Below are positions 1 to 9,903 of a stretch of DNA of 64,000 nucleotides, in pieces. Both the position numbers and the translations under genes were made by a program. The DNA is from Exiguobacterium acetylicum DSM 20416 (GTDB lineage: Bacteria; Bacillota; Bacilli; Exiguobacteriales; Exiguobacteriaceae): assembly GCF_000702605.1 (NCBI RefSeq), contig NZ_JNIR01000001.1, positions 1,540,501 to 1,604,500 of the forward strand. The letters are read 5' to 3'. Under the pieces are notes generated by a model, which was not told where the DNA came from, ran no database searches, and saw only the letters and a list, made by a program, of their open reading frames with translations. Position 1 is the stretch's first letter, and every line of letters begins with the position of its first letter.

Positions 1-356
1 TCAATGACTTCCCCGTTTCCGGATACAAGTAAGAGATGTGTTCCATCCATGACGAGTAAGAGTGCTTCTAGTTGACGCAGCATCTTATCGCCTCGCCATT
101 CCTTCGCTAGCTCAACTGCTGCCCGTTGTAAGTTCCCGTTATACATTTCAAGCTTCGCTTCGAATTTTTCAAAGAGTGTAAACGCGTCCGCGACACTTCC
201 AGCAAATCCGGCAATGACTTTTCCACCATAGAGGCGCCGTACTTTTTTCGCACTTTTCTTCATGATGACTTGGTTTCCGAAAGTCACCTGTCCGTCTCCG
301 CTCATCGCGGATTGTCCGTTATGTTGAATCGCAAAAATCGTCGTTGCATGAAACAT
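1..356 (-). CDS. hslV: ATP-dependent protease subunit HslV (ClpQ/CodW), C-terminus cut by window edge
   Basis: This is the proteolytic subunit of the HslUV two-component protease, a cytoplasmic threonine protease that degrades unfolded and regulatory proteins with the HslU ATPase. The first ~118 residues are present. They start [14 protein letters not shown], and the ATTI segment matches the Firmicute family, where a processed Thr is the nucleophile. [10 protein letters not shown] and [18 protein letters not shown] follow, both family hallmarks. The ATG at 356 has a GGGAGG ribosome site upstream. The gene lies 14 bases after xerC, as in the Bacillus codVWXY operon, so hslU and codY are expected beyond the left edge. 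The 3' end is missing only because the window stops. Confidence 0.95.
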   Translation of the reverse strand, partial: MFHATTIFAIQHNGQSAMSGDGQVTFGNQVIMKKSAKKVRRLYGGKVIAGFAGSVADAFTLFEKFEAKLEMYNGNLQRAAVELAKEWRGDKMLRQLEALLLVMDGTHLLLVSGNGEVI

Positions 357-370
357 CAATGTTTCCTCCC

Positions 371-1249
371 TTAGGCACGAGGATGTGCTTGTTGATAAAC
401 ATGTCGTAATCGTTCCGTCGTTACGTGTGTGTACTGACCGGTCGTCGACAGCGATGCGTGTCCAAGTAACTCTTGGACTGCTCGCAAATCGGCGCCTCTT
501 TCCAGTAAATCTGTCGCGAAACTATGACGAAGCGCATGTGGTGTCACATGTTTCCCAACAAGTTGTTCCCCTTTTTTCATGATTTTCCGAATCGCATCCG
601 TCGTCAATCGACGCCCTGAATGAGACAAGAATAACGCTTGCTCATGACCTGCGACTGGATCTCGTGATGGTAAGTACAGTTCTAATGCATCTTTAGCAAA
701 GGTTCCAATTGGTGCGATGCGTTCTTTCCCACCTTTTCCATACACATGGACGTAGGAGTGATCAGTCGCGAGATCACGAAGATCAAGTTGAACGACCTCG
801 CTGACCCGCATACCCGTCGCATATAAAAGTTCTACTAACGCCACATTCCGGTTGCCAAGCGTATCACTCGATCGAAAGGCATCGAGGAAACGTTCATATT
901 CCGTTGGAACGAGGAATGTCGGAAGTCCTTGTTGTCGTTTTGGTGCTTTTAATCCATCGAATGGATTAGGCTCATCGGTGTCACGTGTCAAAAAACGACC
1001 AAATTGTTTGAGGCAGGAAACTTTTTGTGCAATCGTCGCCCGCGCCAGCTCCTGATCGTAAAGAGCATACAAATAACGCCGTGCACTTGCCAATTCAATC
1101 GATCGTAACTGATGATCGCGGCAAAAAGCGGCGTATTGTCGAAGTGTTTGATCATAAGAGCGACCTGTATTCGGAGATAATTGACGTTCAATATGAACAT
1201 ACCGCATAAAATCTTCTAGCAGTCGCTCAAAAGCAGTGTCTATCCCCAT
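371..1249 (-). CDS. xerC: Tyrosine recombinase XerC (CodV-type)
   Basis: Site-specific tyrosine recombinase that acts with XerD at dif to resolve chromosome dimers. An N-terminal SAM-like DNA-binding domain (about residues 1-95) precedes the catalytic domain. All catalytic residues can be read: Arg148 in MRVSEVV, Lys172 in YGKGGKER, His238 and Arg241 in HALRHSF, His264 in LLGHAS and nucleophile Tyr273 in GQYTHV. I start it at the ATG at 1249 (292 aa), not at the ATG at 1276. A GGGGG ribosome site precedes 1249, and the predicted promoter would put the transcript start only about 9 bases before 1276. XerC rather than XerD is inferred from the trmFO-xerC-hslV order. Confidence 0.93.
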   Translation of the reverse strand: MGIDTAFERLLEDFMRYVHIERQLSPNTGRSYDQTLRQYAAFCRDHQLRSIELASARRYLYALYDQELARATIAQKVSCLKQFGRFLTRDTDEPNPFDGLKAPKRQQGLPTFLVPTEYERFLDAFRSSDTLGNRNVALVELLYATGMRVSEVVQLDLRDLATDHSYVHVYGKGGKERIAPIGTFAKDALELYLPSRDPVAGHEQALFLSHSGRRLTTDAIRKIMKKGEQLVGKHVTPHALRHSFATDLLERGADLRAVQELLGHASLSTTGQYTHVTTERLRHVYQQAHPRA

Positions 1250-1291
1250 GAATGCGCCCCCTTCTGACCATTTCATTCTCGAATCGCCCTT

Positions 1292-1320
1292 AGCATAGCA
1301 CAGACCAAGTAGTCTGACAA
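1292..1320 (-). promoter_or_regulatory. Promoter for xerC-hslV
   Basis: On the minus strand a -35 TTGTCA (1315-1320) and a -10 TATGCT (1292-1297) are separated by 17 bases. Transcription would start near 1285, just after the trmFO terminator and 36 bases before the xerC ATG at 1249. This makes xerC-hslV a separate unit from topA-trmFO. Confidence 0.7.
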
Positions 1321-1371
1321 TAGACCAAAAACCGAAAAATTAACGAAATTATCGCGCTTTTATGACAAATT

Positions 1372-1416
1372 AAGAAATGGGGAGAAAGAGCGCTGAATCA
1401 CGCCTTTCTCCCCATC
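1372..1416 (-). terminator. Intrinsic terminator after trmFO
   Basis: A perfect 10-bp inverted repeat (GGGGAGAAAG / CTTTCTCCCC) with a ~15-base loop lies six bases past the trmFO stop. It is followed on the minus strand by a T-rich run. Confidence 0.8.
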
Positions 1417-1421
1417 AAAAA

Positions 1422-2726
1422 TCACATATCCGTGAAATCTTTGATTGCTTCAAGTGCTCGCTCTGCGTAGAGCGCATACTTCTCAGGTTTTTTCATCCGA
1501 ACCGGATGACCAACGAGTGCTGGTACCAATCCGAAGTTGGCATTCATTGGCTGGAAGTTCTTCCCTTCCGCCGTCGTGATATAGTGCGACATCGCACCCA
1601 TCATCGTTTCCTGCGGGAACGTAACCGGTTCCGCCTCATTGACGAGACGTGCCGCGTTAATTCCTGCCGTTAAGCCGGACGCTGCTGACTCGACGTACCC
1701 TTCGACACCTGTCATTTGACCAGCAAAGAACAAGTCGTCACGTGTACGTGTCTGATACGTTGGCTTTAACAAATTCGGTGAGTTGACGAACGTGTTACGG
1801 TGCATGACACCATAACGGACGATTTCTGCATTCTCAAGACCAGGAATCAAGCGAATGATCCGCTTTTGTTCGCCCCATTTCAAATGTGTCTGGAAGCCGA
1901 CAAGGTTGAACAATGTTCCAGCTGAGTTATCTTGACGCAATTGAACGACAGCATATGGCCGTTTGCCTGTCTTCGGATCTTCAAGTCCGACTGGCTTCAT
2001 TGGTCCGAACAAGAGTGTTTTCGGTCCGCGAGAAGCGAGAACTTCAAATGGCATACAGCCCTCGAAGTAAATCTCTTTTTCAAATTCCTTCAGTGGAACA
2101 ACTTCCGCATTGATCAGCTCATCATAGAAGAGCTGGAATTCTTCTTCCGTCATTGGACAATTCAAGTAGGCAGCTTCGCCTTTATCATATCGTGATTTCA
2201 GATAAACCTTCTCACGATCGATTGTGTCTCCATCGAGAATCGGTGCCGCTGCATCGAAGAAGTATAGATAATCTTCACCTGTGAATTGTTTAAGTGATTC
2301 CGATAATGCCGCACTCGTCAACGGACCCGTCGCGACGATCGTCGGACCATCTGGAATCGCTTCGATTTCTTCATGATGGACTGTAACGTTCGGATGGTTT
2401 TTCAACGTTTCCGTCACATATCCTGCGAAGTCGTGCCGATCGACAGCAAGTGCTCCACCTGCTGGAACGCTCGCTAAGTCTGCTGCTTTCATGATCAAGG
2501 AATCGAGCTGACGCATCTCTTCCTTTAAAACACCGACTGCGTTCGTTAACTGGTTCGCTCGAAGTGAGTTCGAACAGACGAGTTCAGCGAATTGGTCTGT
2601 ATGGTGCGCGGGTGTCTGCTTGACAGGCCGCATTTCATATAAGTCTACTTGTACGCCGCGTTTTGCAAGTTGCCATGCTGCTTCAGAACCTGCAAGTCCC
2701 GCGCCGATTACCGTTACACGTTTCAA
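1422..2726 (-). CDS. trmFO: Methylenetetrahydrofolate-tRNA uracil-54 methyltransferase TrmFO
   Basis: Folate- and FAD-dependent enzyme that makes ribothymidine at U54 in the T-loop of tRNAs; it replaces the SAM-dependent TrmA of Gram-negatives. The 434-residue length is normal. The N-terminus has the dinucleotide-binding [11 protein letters not shown] and YEMRP, and [11 protein letters not shown] carries the conserved Cys of the family. The C-terminal part contains [18 protein letters not shown], the second FAD motif. The start codon is TTG at 2726; its AGGAGGA ribosome site lies inside the last codons of topA, 3 bases upstream, so translation is coupled. An intrinsic terminator follows. Confidence 0.96.
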   Translation of the reverse strand: MKRVTVIGAGLAGSEAAWQLAKRGVQVDLYEMRPVKQTPAHHTDQFAELVCSNSLRANQLTNAVGVLKEEMRQLDSLIMKAADLASVPAGGALAVDRHDFAGYVTETLKNHPNVTVHHEEIEAIPDGPTIVATGPLTSAALSESLKQFTGEDYLYFFDAAAPILDGDTIDREKVYLKSRYDKGEAAYLNCPMTEEEFQLFYDELINAEVVPLKEFEKEIYFEGCMPFEVLASRGPKTLLFGPMKPVGLEDPKTGKRPYAVVQLRQDNSAGTLFNLVGFQTHLKWGEQKRIIRLIPGLENAEIVRYGVMHRNTFVNSPNLLKPTYQTRTRDDLFFAGQMTGVEGYVESAASGLTAGINAARLVNEAEPVTFPQETMMGAMSHYITTAEGKNFQPMNANFGLVPALVGHPVRMKKPEKYALYAERALEAIKDFTDM

Positions 2727-2729
2727 CGG

Positions 2730-4826
2730 TCATTCCTCCTCTTGCTCCTGATCGATGCGTGTTTCATGATGTCCACAAGATGTACATTCTACTTTCACAC
2801 CGTTCTTGATTTTCTTTTGTACCATCATACTGCTACATACCGGACATGGTTCTTCGACCGGTTTATCCCATGAGACGAACTCACATTCCGGATAGTTCGA
2901 ACAACCGTAGAACAAACGTCCTTTTTTACTACGACGTTCGACGATGTCGCCCGTTCCACATGTCGGACACTTCACACCGATCTCGACTTGGATCGGTTTT
3001 GTGTTACGACACTCTGGGAAGTTCGAGCACGCCATGAACTTGCCATAACGTCCCATCTTGATGACCATCGGATGACCACAGACTTCACAATCTTCTCCAG
3101 CCGGTTCATCTTTGATTTCAATCTTCTCGATTTCTGCTTCTGCTCGTGTCAGACGCTTTGCAAAGGACTTGTAGATTGGATCGACGACTTCCGTCCACTG
3201 CATGTCACCTTTTTCGATCGCATCGAGTAAAGCTTCCATGTCTGCAGTGAACTGGACAGTGATGAACTCTTGGAAATAGTCGCTGATCATATCGATGACG
3301 AGTTCACCAAGTTCCGTTGGTAAGAATTTCTTCTCTTCAAGCGTCACGTAACCCCGTTTTTGAATCGTATCGAGCGTCGGCGCATACGTCGACGGACGAC
3401 CGATGCCGAGTTCTTCCATCGCCCGGACAAGACGTGCTTCCGTATAACGTGGCGGTGGTTGGGTGAAGTGTTGTTTCGGTTCGATTGCTGATTGTTTTAA
3501 CTCTTCCCCTTCATCGAGTGGAGGAAGTAATCCTTCCTTGACGTCTGAAACCGCCTCATCGTCCGTATCTTCGATGTAGACCTTCATGAAGCCTGGGAAT
3601 TTAACGGTCGACCCGTTGGCACGGAAAGTGACGTCGTTCGAGACGAGATCGATCTTGACGGTATCGAGAATCGCTGGCGCCATCTGACTTGCGACGAACC
3701 GTTCCCAAATTAGTTTATATAAGCGGAACTGATCACGCGATAAATACGATTTGACGAGTTGTGGCTCGCGCATCGTCGAAGTCGGACGAACTGCTTCGTG
3801 CGCATCTTGTGAGTTCGCTGATTTTTTTTCTTTGCGTTTCTCGCTTGCGATGTATTCTTTTCCGTACGCCTGCTCAATGAACCCGTGTGCTTCAAGGTTC
3901 GCCGAATCTGACGTCCGTGTCGAATCGGTACGCATATACGTGATCAAACCGACTGTACCTTCTTTTCCAATCTCGATTCCTTCGTATAGCTGTTGTGCGA
4001 TCATCATCGTCTTCTTTGCTCGGAAGTTCAGCTTACGTGCTGCTTCCTGTTGCAGGGAACTCGTCGTAAACGGTAACGCCGGATTCCGTTTCCGCTCTTT
4101 TTTCGTGACGGAATCAACTGTGAAGTCTTCCGAGAGTTGATTCAAGATTTGATCGACTTCTTCTTGCGAATGAAGTTCACGCTTCTTGCCATCGACTCCA
4201 TAGAAGTTCGCTTCGAGCTTTTCACCGTTTGCATCGAGTTCGAGTTTGATCGTCCAGTATTCTTCAGGCATGAACGCGTTGATTTCTTGTTCCCGATCAA
4301 TGATCATCTTGACGGCAACGGATTGAACGCGTCCCGCAGATAACCCTTTTTTAATCTTCTTCCATAATAACGGACTCATGCTGTAACCAACAAGGCGGTC
4401 CAAGATACGACGGGCTTGCTGTGCATCGACAAGATCATAGTTGAGCTTGCGTGGTCGCTTGAACGAATCCTTGATGGCATCTTTCGTGATTTCATTGAAG
4501 ACGACGCGGCACTCCGTTGATTCATCAACGCCTAATGCTTTGGCTAAATGCCATGCGATCGCTTCCCCTTCACGGTCGGGGTCGGCTGCGAGATAGATTT
4601 TTTGTGCTTTTTTCGCAGCTGTCTTGAGTTCTTTTAAGACCGGACCTTTACCACGGATCGTGATATATTTCGGTTCATAGTCATGTTCGACGTCGACTCC
4701 CATTTGGCTTTTCGGCAAGTCAATGACGTGCCCCATCGACGCTTTCACGGTATAGTTGGATCCGAGATAACGTTTGATGGTTTTTGCCTTAGCGGGTGAC
4801 TCGACGATTACTAGATATTTTGCCAT
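2730..4826 (-). CDS. topA: DNA topoisomerase I
   Basis: Type IA topoisomerase that relaxes negative supercoils behind polymerases. The 698-residue protein has an N-terminal Toprim domain (Glu9; DPDREGE at 82-88) and the active-site tyrosine in LITYMRTDS (Tyr297). Three C-terminal zinc-finger-like modules follow, with CEVCG...CSNFPEC, CPTCG...CSNYPEC and CPVC...CTSCG. The ATG at 4826 has a GGGAG site. The gene is followed after 3 bases by trmFO and has its own strong promoter inside the end of dprA. Confidence 0.97.
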   Translation of the reverse strand: MAKYLVIVESPAKAKTIKRYLGSNYTVKASMGHVIDLPKSQMGVDVEHDYEPKYITIRGKGPVLKELKTAAKKAQKIYLAADPDREGEAIAWHLAKALGVDESTECRVVFNEITKDAIKDSFKRPRKLNYDLVDAQQARRILDRLVGYSMSPLLWKKIKKGLSAGRVQSVAVKMIIDREQEINAFMPEEYWTIKLELDANGEKLEANFYGVDGKKRELHSQEEVDQILNQLSEDFTVDSVTKKERKRNPALPFTTSSLQQEAARKLNFRAKKTMMIAQQLYEGIEIGKEGTVGLITYMRTDSTRTSDSANLEAHGFIEQAYGKEYIASEKRKEKKSANSQDAHEAVRPTSTMREPQLVKSYLSRDQFRLYKLIWERFVASQMAPAILDTVKIDLVSNDVTFRANGSTVKFPGFMKVYIEDTDDEAVSDVKEGLLPPLDEGEELKQSAIEPKQHFTQPPPRYTEARLVRAMEELGIGRPSTYAPTLDTIQKRGYVTLEEKKFLPTELGELVIDMISDYFQEFITVQFTADMEALLDAIEKGDMQWTEVVDPIYKSFAKRLTRAEAEIEKIEIKDEPAGEDCEVCGHPMVIKMGRYGKFMACSNFPECRNTKPIQVEIGVKCPTCGTGDIVERRSKKGRLFYGCSNYPECEFVSWDKPVEEPCPVCSSMMVQKKIKNGVKVECTSCGHHETRIDQEQEEE

Positions 4827-4872
4827 TGCAATCGCTCCCTATTAGAGGCGTACTCGTATTTTAATCTCACTT

Positions 4873-4902
4873 ATCATAGTAGTCTCGATTCCCATTTGTC
4901 AA
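4873..4902 (-). promoter_or_regulatory. Promoter for topA-trmFO inside the 3' end of dprA
   Basis: Consensus -35 TTGACA (4897-4902) and near-consensus -10 TATGAT (4873-4878) with an 18-base spacer. The start point near 4866 leaves a 40-base leader before topA. The promoter is embedded in the last codons of dprA. Confidence 0.75.
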
Positions 4903-5701
4903 CGTTCAGCCGAATACTTTTTGAAACTTCTTCCGGATTAAGGAGTGGAATCGCTCCTTCTGCGATCAATTGATTCGTTCCGGTAAAGAACGATTCAGTT
5001 GGACAACCCGGCAAACAATAGACATCTTTTCCTTGATCAAGTGCGTGACTTGCAGTATTCATCGTACCGCTTCGTTTCGCCGCTTCGACGATGATCAACG
5101 AGGAGGACAATCCGGCGATGATGCGATTCCGTTCTAGAAATTGAAATTTTTGAATAGGAGTTCCGGATGGATATTCGGAGAGAAGAAGACCGTTTGAGAG
5201 GATCCGTTCAAAAAGAGTAGCATGGGAAGTGGGATATAGACGATCAAGTCCGCCAGCAAGAACCGCAATCGTTGTTTGCTGATGTTTTAAGGATAGACGA
5301 TGAACGAGGGCATCGATGCCATAGGCACCTCCGGAAACGGTGGCGAGATCGGGGTGAAAGAAGGGTTGCAGGAAACGCATGCGGGAAAGGTGTTGCGGTG
5401 AAGGGGTTCGACTACCGATGATACTGACGCGTGGAAGAGTTAGGCGGGACGGGTCACCGCGGTAAAAGAGGGCATAGACAGGTTGAGGGATCGTCAGTAA
5501 CACAGTCGGAAACAGCCGATCTCCTTTGACTAGAATCGACTCTTCGATCCAATCAAGCTGTAGTGCTTGTTCATACCGTTTTCGAAGACGCGTCGAAACG
5601 GGTAATTCATGACTTGGAACGATTCCGAATTGCTCAATCAATCGGACGATCGTGTAGGGTACCTGACACATGGCGAAGCGGACATACAGTTCACGTTTCA
5701 T
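4874..5701 (-). CDS. dprA: DNA-processing protein DprA (Smf)
   Basis: Single-strand DNA-binding protein that loads RecA on incoming DNA during natural transformation. This 275-residue version has a SAM-like N-terminal region and the Rossmann-type DprA domain: SIIGSRTPS near 95, SGGAYGIDA, AVLAGGLDRLYP, LERNRIIAGLS and the late RSGTMNTASHALDQGK segment. No extra C-terminal winged helix is visible. It sits between sucD and topA as in Bacillus (smf). Presence of dprA alone does not prove competence. Confidence 0.93.
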   Translation of the reverse strand: MKRELYVRFAMCQVPYTIVRLIEQFGIVPSHELPVSTRLRKRYEQALQLDWIEESILVKGDRLFPTVLLTIPQPVYALFYRGDPSRLTLPRVSIIGSRTPSPQHLSRMRFLQPFFHPDLATVSGGAYGIDALVHRLSLKHQQTTIAVLAGGLDRLYPTSHATLFERILSNGLLLSEYPSGTPIQKFQFLERNRIIAGLSSSLIIVEAAKRSGTMNTASHALDQGKDVYCLPGCPTESFFTGTNQLIAEGAIPLLNPEEVSKSIRLNVDKWESRLL

Positions 5702-5738
5702 GAGATCAGCGCTCCTTATTTAAGCTTCTTATTTATAT

Positions 5739-5782
5739 AGAAGAAAGCCGTCCTGATTTGATCAGGACAGCTTCTTTTTTTG
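5739..5782. terminator. Bidirectional terminator after sucD
   Basis: A long hairpin (GTCCTGAT/ATCAGGAC extended by AAGC/GCTT with one mismatch) lies just past the sucD stop. The T tract is perfect on the plus strand and weaker, but present (TTTCTTC), on the minus strand, where the upstream gene ends. Confidence 0.75.
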
Positions 5783-5784
5783 AT

Positions 5785-6702
5785 TTATTTGACTGTGCTG
5801 TTCGTCACGCACTCGTCATAGATCCCTGCTTCTTTGATGACACGGATTAACGTCTCACCAATGACAGCTGGTGTTTCTGCTACTTCGATTCCGTTTGCAC
5901 GGAGTGTCTTGATTTTTTCAGCAGCTGTTCCTTTACCGCCAGAGATGATCGCACCTGCGTGACCCATCCGTTTGCCGGCAGGAGCTGTTTGACCACCGAT
6001 GAAACCAATGACTGGTTTCGTCATGTTCGCTTTGACCCACTCAGCCGCTTCTTCTTCAGCTGTTCCACCGATTTCCCCTAACATGATGACAGCTTTTGTT
6101 TCTGGATCTTCATTGAACGCTTTGAGCGTATCGATGAAGTCCGTTCCATTGACCGGGTCGCCCCCGATACCAACAGCTGTCGATTGACCGATGCCTGCTG
6201 TCGTCAATTGATGGACAGCTTCATATGTCAAAGTCCCAGAACGTGAGACGATACCGACATGACCTGGTGTATGGATATATCCTGGCATGATACCAAGCTT
6301 CGCGACACCTGGAGTGATGACGCCAGGGCAGTTCGGTCCAATAAGACGAACTGGTTTGCCTTCGAGGTAACGTTTTACTTTGACCATATCAAGAACTGGA
6401 ATACCTTCCGTGATACAGATGATCAACGCGATGCTCGCATCTGCTGCTTCCATGATTGCATCCGCTGCGAATGCTGGTGGAACGTAGATGATCGATGCGT
6501 TCGCACCCGTTTTTTCGACCGCTTGTGCGACCGTATCAAAAACAGGAACACCACCGAGTACTTCCGTACCGCCTTTTCCTGGTGTGACACCGCCTACGAG
6601 GTTTGTGCCGTAGTCGATCATCTGTTCACCGTGGAACATCCCTTGGTTACCAGTAATCCCTTGAATAATGACTTTCGTCGATTCGTTCACCCAAATACTC
6701 AT
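5785..6702 (-). CDS. sucD: Succinyl-CoA synthetase alpha subunit
   Basis: The alpha subunit of the TCA-cycle enzyme that interconverts succinyl-CoA and succinate with ATP/ADP. The 305-residue protein has an N-terminal CoA-binding Rossmann domain ([22 protein letters not shown]) and a C-terminal ligase domain. The phosphorylated histidine is in [14 protein letters not shown]. The ATG at 6702 follows a GGGGGAG site lying in the sucC-sucD gap of 13 bases. It is co-transcribed with sucC. Confidence 0.97.
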   Translation of the reverse strand: MSIWVNESTKVIIQGITGNQGMFHGEQMIDYGTNLVGGVTPGKGGTEVLGGVPVFDTVAQAVEKTGANASIIYVPPAFAADAIMEAADASIALIICITEGIPVLDMVKVKRYLEGKPVRLIGPNCPGVITPGVAKLGIMPGYIHTPGHVGIVSRSGTLTYEAVHQLTTAGIGQSTAVGIGGDPVNGTDFIDTLKAFNEDPETKAVIMLGEIGGTAEEEAAEWVKANMTKPVIGFIGGQTAPAGKRMGHAGAIISGGKGTAAEKIKTLRANGIEVAETPAVIGETLIRVIKEAGIYDECVTNSTVK

Positions 6703-6715
6703 CTTTAGCTCCCCC

Positions 6716-7876
6716 TTACTTCACGAGCGCAGCGATTTTTTCTGCGCCGTCTGCCATTGATGTAGCTGCTGTAATCGCTAGACCTGAATCTTTGAGAATT
6801 TGTTTCCCTGCATCAACGTTCGTCCCTTCAAGACGAACGACGAGTGGCAATTCGAGACCGACTTCTTTTGTCGCCGCAACGATACCTTCTGCGATGACGT
6901 CACATTTCATGATTCCACCGAAGATGTTGACGAAAATCCCTTTGACGTTCTCATCTGATAAGATCAGTTTGAATGCTTCTGTAACTTTCTCTTTTGTCGC
7001 ACCACCACCGACATCGAGGAAGTTTGCAGGATCACCACTGAAGTGTTTGATGATATCCATCGTTGCCATGGCAAGACCCGCACCATTGACGAGGCAACCG
7101 ATGTTTCCATCGAGCGCGATGTAGTTCAAATCACTTTTCGACGCTTCGACTTCACGTGGATCTTCTTCTGTTTCATCACGTAACGCTACGATATCCGCAT
7201 GACGATACAACGCGTTTGAATCGAAGTTCAACTTTGCATCTAATGCAAGGACTTCGCCATCCTTCGTCGTAACGAGTGGGTTGATTTCTGCGATCGAACA
7301 ATCCTTGTCGACGAAGAAGTTGTAGAGTTTTGTGACCATACCGACGAACTTGTTGACGAGCTTCACTGGAACACCCATTGCGAACGCAAGTTTACGCGCT
7401 TGGAATCCTTGAAGACCAACCGCAGGATCAACGACTTCTTTGATGATTTTTTCTGGTGTCGCTTCCGCCACCTCTTCGATGTCCATACCACCTTCGCTTG
7501 ATCCCATGATGACAACACGTCCTGTCACACGATCAAGTACGATTCCAAGATAGTATTCTTTGTCAATCGCACAACCTTCTTCGACGAGAAGACGTTGAAC
7601 GACTTTTCCTTCTGGACCTGTTTGGTGCGTGACGAGCGTTTTGCCGAGTAACTCCGTCGCATATTCCTTCACTTCTTCTTGCGATTTCGCAAGCTTGACG
7701 CCACCTGCTTTACCGCGTCCCCCCGCGTGAATTTGAGCTTTGACGACTTTAATCGGGCCTGACAATTGTTCTGATGCATCGACCGCCTCTTCGACGGTGA
7801 AGGCTGCGATTCCGTTTGGTACGGGTACACCGTACGAACGAAGTAATTCTTTTGCCTGATACTCATGTACATTCAT
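6716..7876 (-). CDS. sucC: Succinyl-CoA synthetase beta subunit
   Basis: Nucleotide-binding subunit of succinyl-CoA synthetase. An ATP-grasp domain occupies the N-terminal two thirds ([32 protein letters not shown]). The C-terminal flavodoxin-like domain has [13 protein letters not shown] and [15 protein letters not shown]. The 386-residue length is typical. The ATG at 7876 has an AAGGGGG site. The upstream promoter overlaps a catabolite-response element, which suggests CcpA control of this TCA step. Confidence 0.97.
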   Translation of the reverse strand: MNVHEYQAKELLRSYGVPVPNGIAAFTVEEAVDASEQLSGPIKVVKAQIHAGGRGKAGGVKLAKSQEEVKEYATELLGKTLVTHQTGPEGKVVQRLLVEEGCAIDKEYYLGIVLDRVTGRVVIMGSSEGGMDIEEVAEATPEKIIKEVVDPAVGLQGFQARKLAFAMGVPVKLVNKFVGMVTKLYNFFVDKDCSIAEINPLVTTKDGEVLALDAKLNFDSNALYRHADIVALRDETEEDPREVEASKSDLNYIALDGNIGCLVNGAGLAMATMDIIKHFSGDPANFLDVGGGATKEKVTEAFKLILSDENVKGIFVNIFGGIMKCDVIAEGIVAATKEVGLELPLVVRLEGTNVDAGKQILKDSGLAITAATSMADGAEKIAALVK

Positions 7877-7915
7877 GAAAAAATCCCCCTTAACCCCTTT
7901 AGTTTCGGCTCTTTC

Positions 7916-7944
7916 ATTGTAGTTAAAATTGGAAGCGCTGTCTA
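7916..7944 (-). promoter_or_regulatory. sucCD promoter with overlapping cre site
   Basis: On the minus strand -35 TAGACA (7939-7944) and -10 TACAAT (7916-7921) are 17 bases apart, with a start near 7909. The 15-base plus-strand segment 7929-7943 (TTGGAAGCGCTGTCT) fits the relaxed cre consensus WTGNAANCGNWNNCW at every position and covers part of the -35. That position would let CcpA block polymerase. Confidence 0.65.
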
Positions 7945-7963
7945 TCGTTATCGACCGAAAGCT

Positions 7964-8224
7964 TTATTTTTTCAGAATTTCATCTTGATCGAGACGATAT
8001 AAAAAGGCGAATAACTCAGCGATGACACCGTACAATTCTTCTGGAATCTGTTCCGATACTTGGACAGCGTCTAGTAACGTCATCAACGTTTCGTCCTGTC
8101 GGATGGGAATATCATGTTTCAATGCCTCTTCTAAAATCCGTTCCGCGATATGTTCCGATCCCTTAGCGACGACTTTTGGGGCATGCATCTGTTCTTCGTA
8201 TGATAGAGCTATTGCTTTTTTCAT
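7964..8224 (-). CDS. ylqH: FlhB C-terminal-domain-like protein (YlqH family)
   Basis: An 86-residue protein resembling the cytoplasmic C-terminal half of the flagellar export-gate protein FlhB. It begins MKKAIALSYEEQMHAPKVVAKG. In FlhB the equivalent segment directly follows the self-cleaved NPTH motif. The protein therefore corresponds to the released FlhB C-terminal fragment and has no membrane part and no cleavage motif. The start overlaps the stop of the upstream FliK-like gene (ATGA). The cellular role is not established. It lies next to sucC as in Bacillus. Confidence 0.85.
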   Translation of the reverse strand: MKKAIALSYEEQMHAPKVVAKGSEHIAERILEEALKHDIPIRQDETLMTLLDAVQVSEQIPEELYGVIAELFAFLYRLDQDEILKK

Positions 8225-9087
8225 ATATGAAGATCCACCCTTCCATTACGCGTTGAGATATCATGCGGTACGCGCTCTTTCGTCTGTTCGACCCAATCGA
8301 ATCGCGTCAATACATAGCCTTGTTCCTCTAAACGAGTCTGGATTTGCGGTGTGTAGGCTTGCATGAACGTATCGACGTGCGCATTCGGATGAAAAACGGA
8401 AATCGAAACATTCCGGTCTGCGATCAAGACGTCAACAGCGACCTCACCGAGCGCCGGTAATTGAAGATACAACACGACGCGGGCATGATTTGGATCAAAC
8501 GTCCGTTCGAACGGTGCTTCCATCATGAGATCGACATCTTCGAAAGGTCCAAATTGAGGTAATTGAAATAAATAGACTCCTTTCCCTGCTTCGTTTGTTG
8601 CTTGAACGAGTTGTTGCGCTAAAATCTGATCACTCGTCTTTCGATCAAGCGTTCGACCTGTCTCGTCACCCTTTGCCAGTTGAACGAGTTCGGTAAGAGC
8701 GTGCTTTAGCTGCTTTGCTTCTCCTTCTGTTACCGGTTGACCGATTTGCTTTAGGAGTTCACGTGTTTCCGCAGTCGGTACCGTCTGACGCTGTAAAAAG
8801 GAATCGAGTAACTGTGGTAGAGCCGACTTTTGCGGAACAGACTCGGTCGAGATGATTTTTAAGACCGGTTGTCCCTCTGCTGAAACGACTTGAAAGCGAT
8901 ACATGTTCCCTTCTTTTAGTTCAGCCGTTGTCCCAGCCGTCAAGACGCGTTGACCGACTTGGAGTTCCATCAATCCGTCCGGCAACAGTTTCAATACTTT
9001 ACCGACGATGTTTGCTCCTTCCCGTAACGGCAGGTTCGCATGATCGATGATTTTAAATGGAAGTAAGGCACGATGTTCGATTTGCAT
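8221..9087 (-). CDS. ylqG: FliK-like protein of unknown function (YlqG family)
   Basis: A soluble 288-residue protein without signal peptide. The N-terminal ~75 residues (GKVLKLLPDGLMELQVGQ; YRFQVVSAEG) look like the small beta domain seen in FliK-like proteins. The middle is helical and variable. Residues ~205-260 (VVLYLQLPALGEVAVDVLI; SISVFHPNAHVDTF; TRLEEQGYVLTRFDW) match the pattern of the flagellar hook-length control C-terminal domain: a conserved LG-E-V strand, then a helix ending in LEEQGY. It is translationally coupled to an FlhB-C-like gene, which is the partner of FliK in flagella. Family assignment rests on pattern and gene order. Confidence 0.75.
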   Translation of the reverse strand: MQIEHRALLPFKIIDHANLPLREGANIVGKVLKLLPDGLMELQVGQRVLTAGTTAELKEGNMYRFQVVSAEGQPVLKIISTESVPQKSALPQLLDSFLQRQTVPTAETRELLKQIGQPVTEGEAKQLKHALTELVQLAKGDETGRTLDRKTSDQILAQQLVQATNEAGKGVYLFQLPQFGPFEDVDLMMEAPFERTFDPNHARVVLYLQLPALGEVAVDVLIADRNVSISVFHPNAHVDTFMQAYTPQIQTRLEEQGYVLTRFDWVEQTKERVPHDISTRNGRVDLHI

Positions 9088-9099
9088 GCTCGATCCCTC

Positions 9100-9852
9100 C
9101 TAGAGACGTTCTTTGACAGGACGGAATGTTTTCCGGTGAATCGGTGTGACGCCCAGTGTATCGAGCGCTTGTAAATGTATCGGTGTTCCGTAACCTGCGT
9201 GTGTTTCAAATCCGTATCCCGGATACTCGATCGCGTATTGTTCCATCATCGCATCTCGTGTCTCTTTCGCAACGACACTTGCAGCAGCAATTGAGACACT
9301 TCGCGCATCTCCTTTGATGAGAGAGAGTTGTGGTATATCGTCGTCGAGTGTCATCGCATCGACGAGTAAGGCATCCGGTTGCAATTGACGTAGAGCATTT
9401 TGCATCGCCTGTTTCGATGCTTGATAGATATTGATTTCGTCGATTTCAGCCGGTTCGATGATGCCGATCGCAATCTCAGCAACTTCTTGCAAATGCTTAA
9501 GTGCCGCTTGTCGCTGTACTTTACTCATCTGTTTTGAATCCGTTAGTCCCGGATGATAGAAACCGTCTGGTAAGATGACAGCTGCTGCGACGACAGGACC
9601 AGCTAGTGGACCTCGTCCGACTTCGTCCACTCCTGCAATTCGAACGTACCCTTGTTGACGATATTCGTCTTCAAATGCGAGTCGTTCCTTGAAATCGATC
9701 CGTTGCTGCTCTTCGAGCGCAAATCGTCGCTCTGTCTGACGAAACAGTGTATGCACCCCTTTTCGCGCATCTGTCGCCAGTTCCTGCTTCAGTTGAATAA
9801 ATTCTTCTAGTGTTGCTTTTTGCAATCGTTCTTTTAATTCGGCTATTTTCAT
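9100..9852 (-). CDS. rnhB: Ribonuclease HII
   Basis: Cleaves RNA in RNA-DNA hybrids and single ribonucleotides misinserted in DNA. The catalytic domain starts with IAGVDEVGRGPLAGPVVAAA, giving the first Asp-Glu pair. LLVDAMTLD supplies another acidic residue and SIAAASVVAKETRD the typical C-terminal motif. Residues 1-70 are the extra N-terminal helical region usual in Bacilli. The ATG at 9852 is preceded by AAGGAG, which directly follows the U-tract of the rbgA terminator. Expression therefore probably depends on readthrough. Confidence 0.96.
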   Translation of the reverse strand: MKIAELKERLQKATLEEFIQLKQELATDARKGVHTLFRQTERRFALEEQQRIDFKERLAFEDEYRQQGYVRIAGVDEVGRGPLAGPVVAAAVILPDGFYHPGLTDSKQMSKVQRQAALKHLQEVAEIAIGIIEPAEIDEINIYQASKQAMQNALRQLQPDALLVDAMTLDDDIPQLSLIKGDARSVSIAAASVVAKETRDAMMEQYAIEYPGYGFETHAGYGTPIHLQALDTLGVTPIHRKTFRPVKERL

Positions 9853-9867
9853 ACACCCTGCTCCTTT

Positions 9868-9902
9868 GAAAAAAACTTGGACATCAAAGGATGTCCAAGT
9901 CC
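9868..9902 (-). terminator. Intrinsic terminator between rbgA and rnhB
   Basis: A perfect 10-bp stem (ACTTGGACAT/ATGTCCAAGT) with a 6-base loop is followed by seven T residues on the minus strand. It starts 4 bases after the rbgA stop and abuts the rnhB ribosome site. Confidence 0.85.
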
Positions 9903-9903
9903 G

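Noticed and set aside
7877-7963. Terminator after the YlqH-like gene
   Set aside because: Only a weak AAGC/GCTT pairing without a T tract is present; the region is better explained by the sucCD promoter and cre site.
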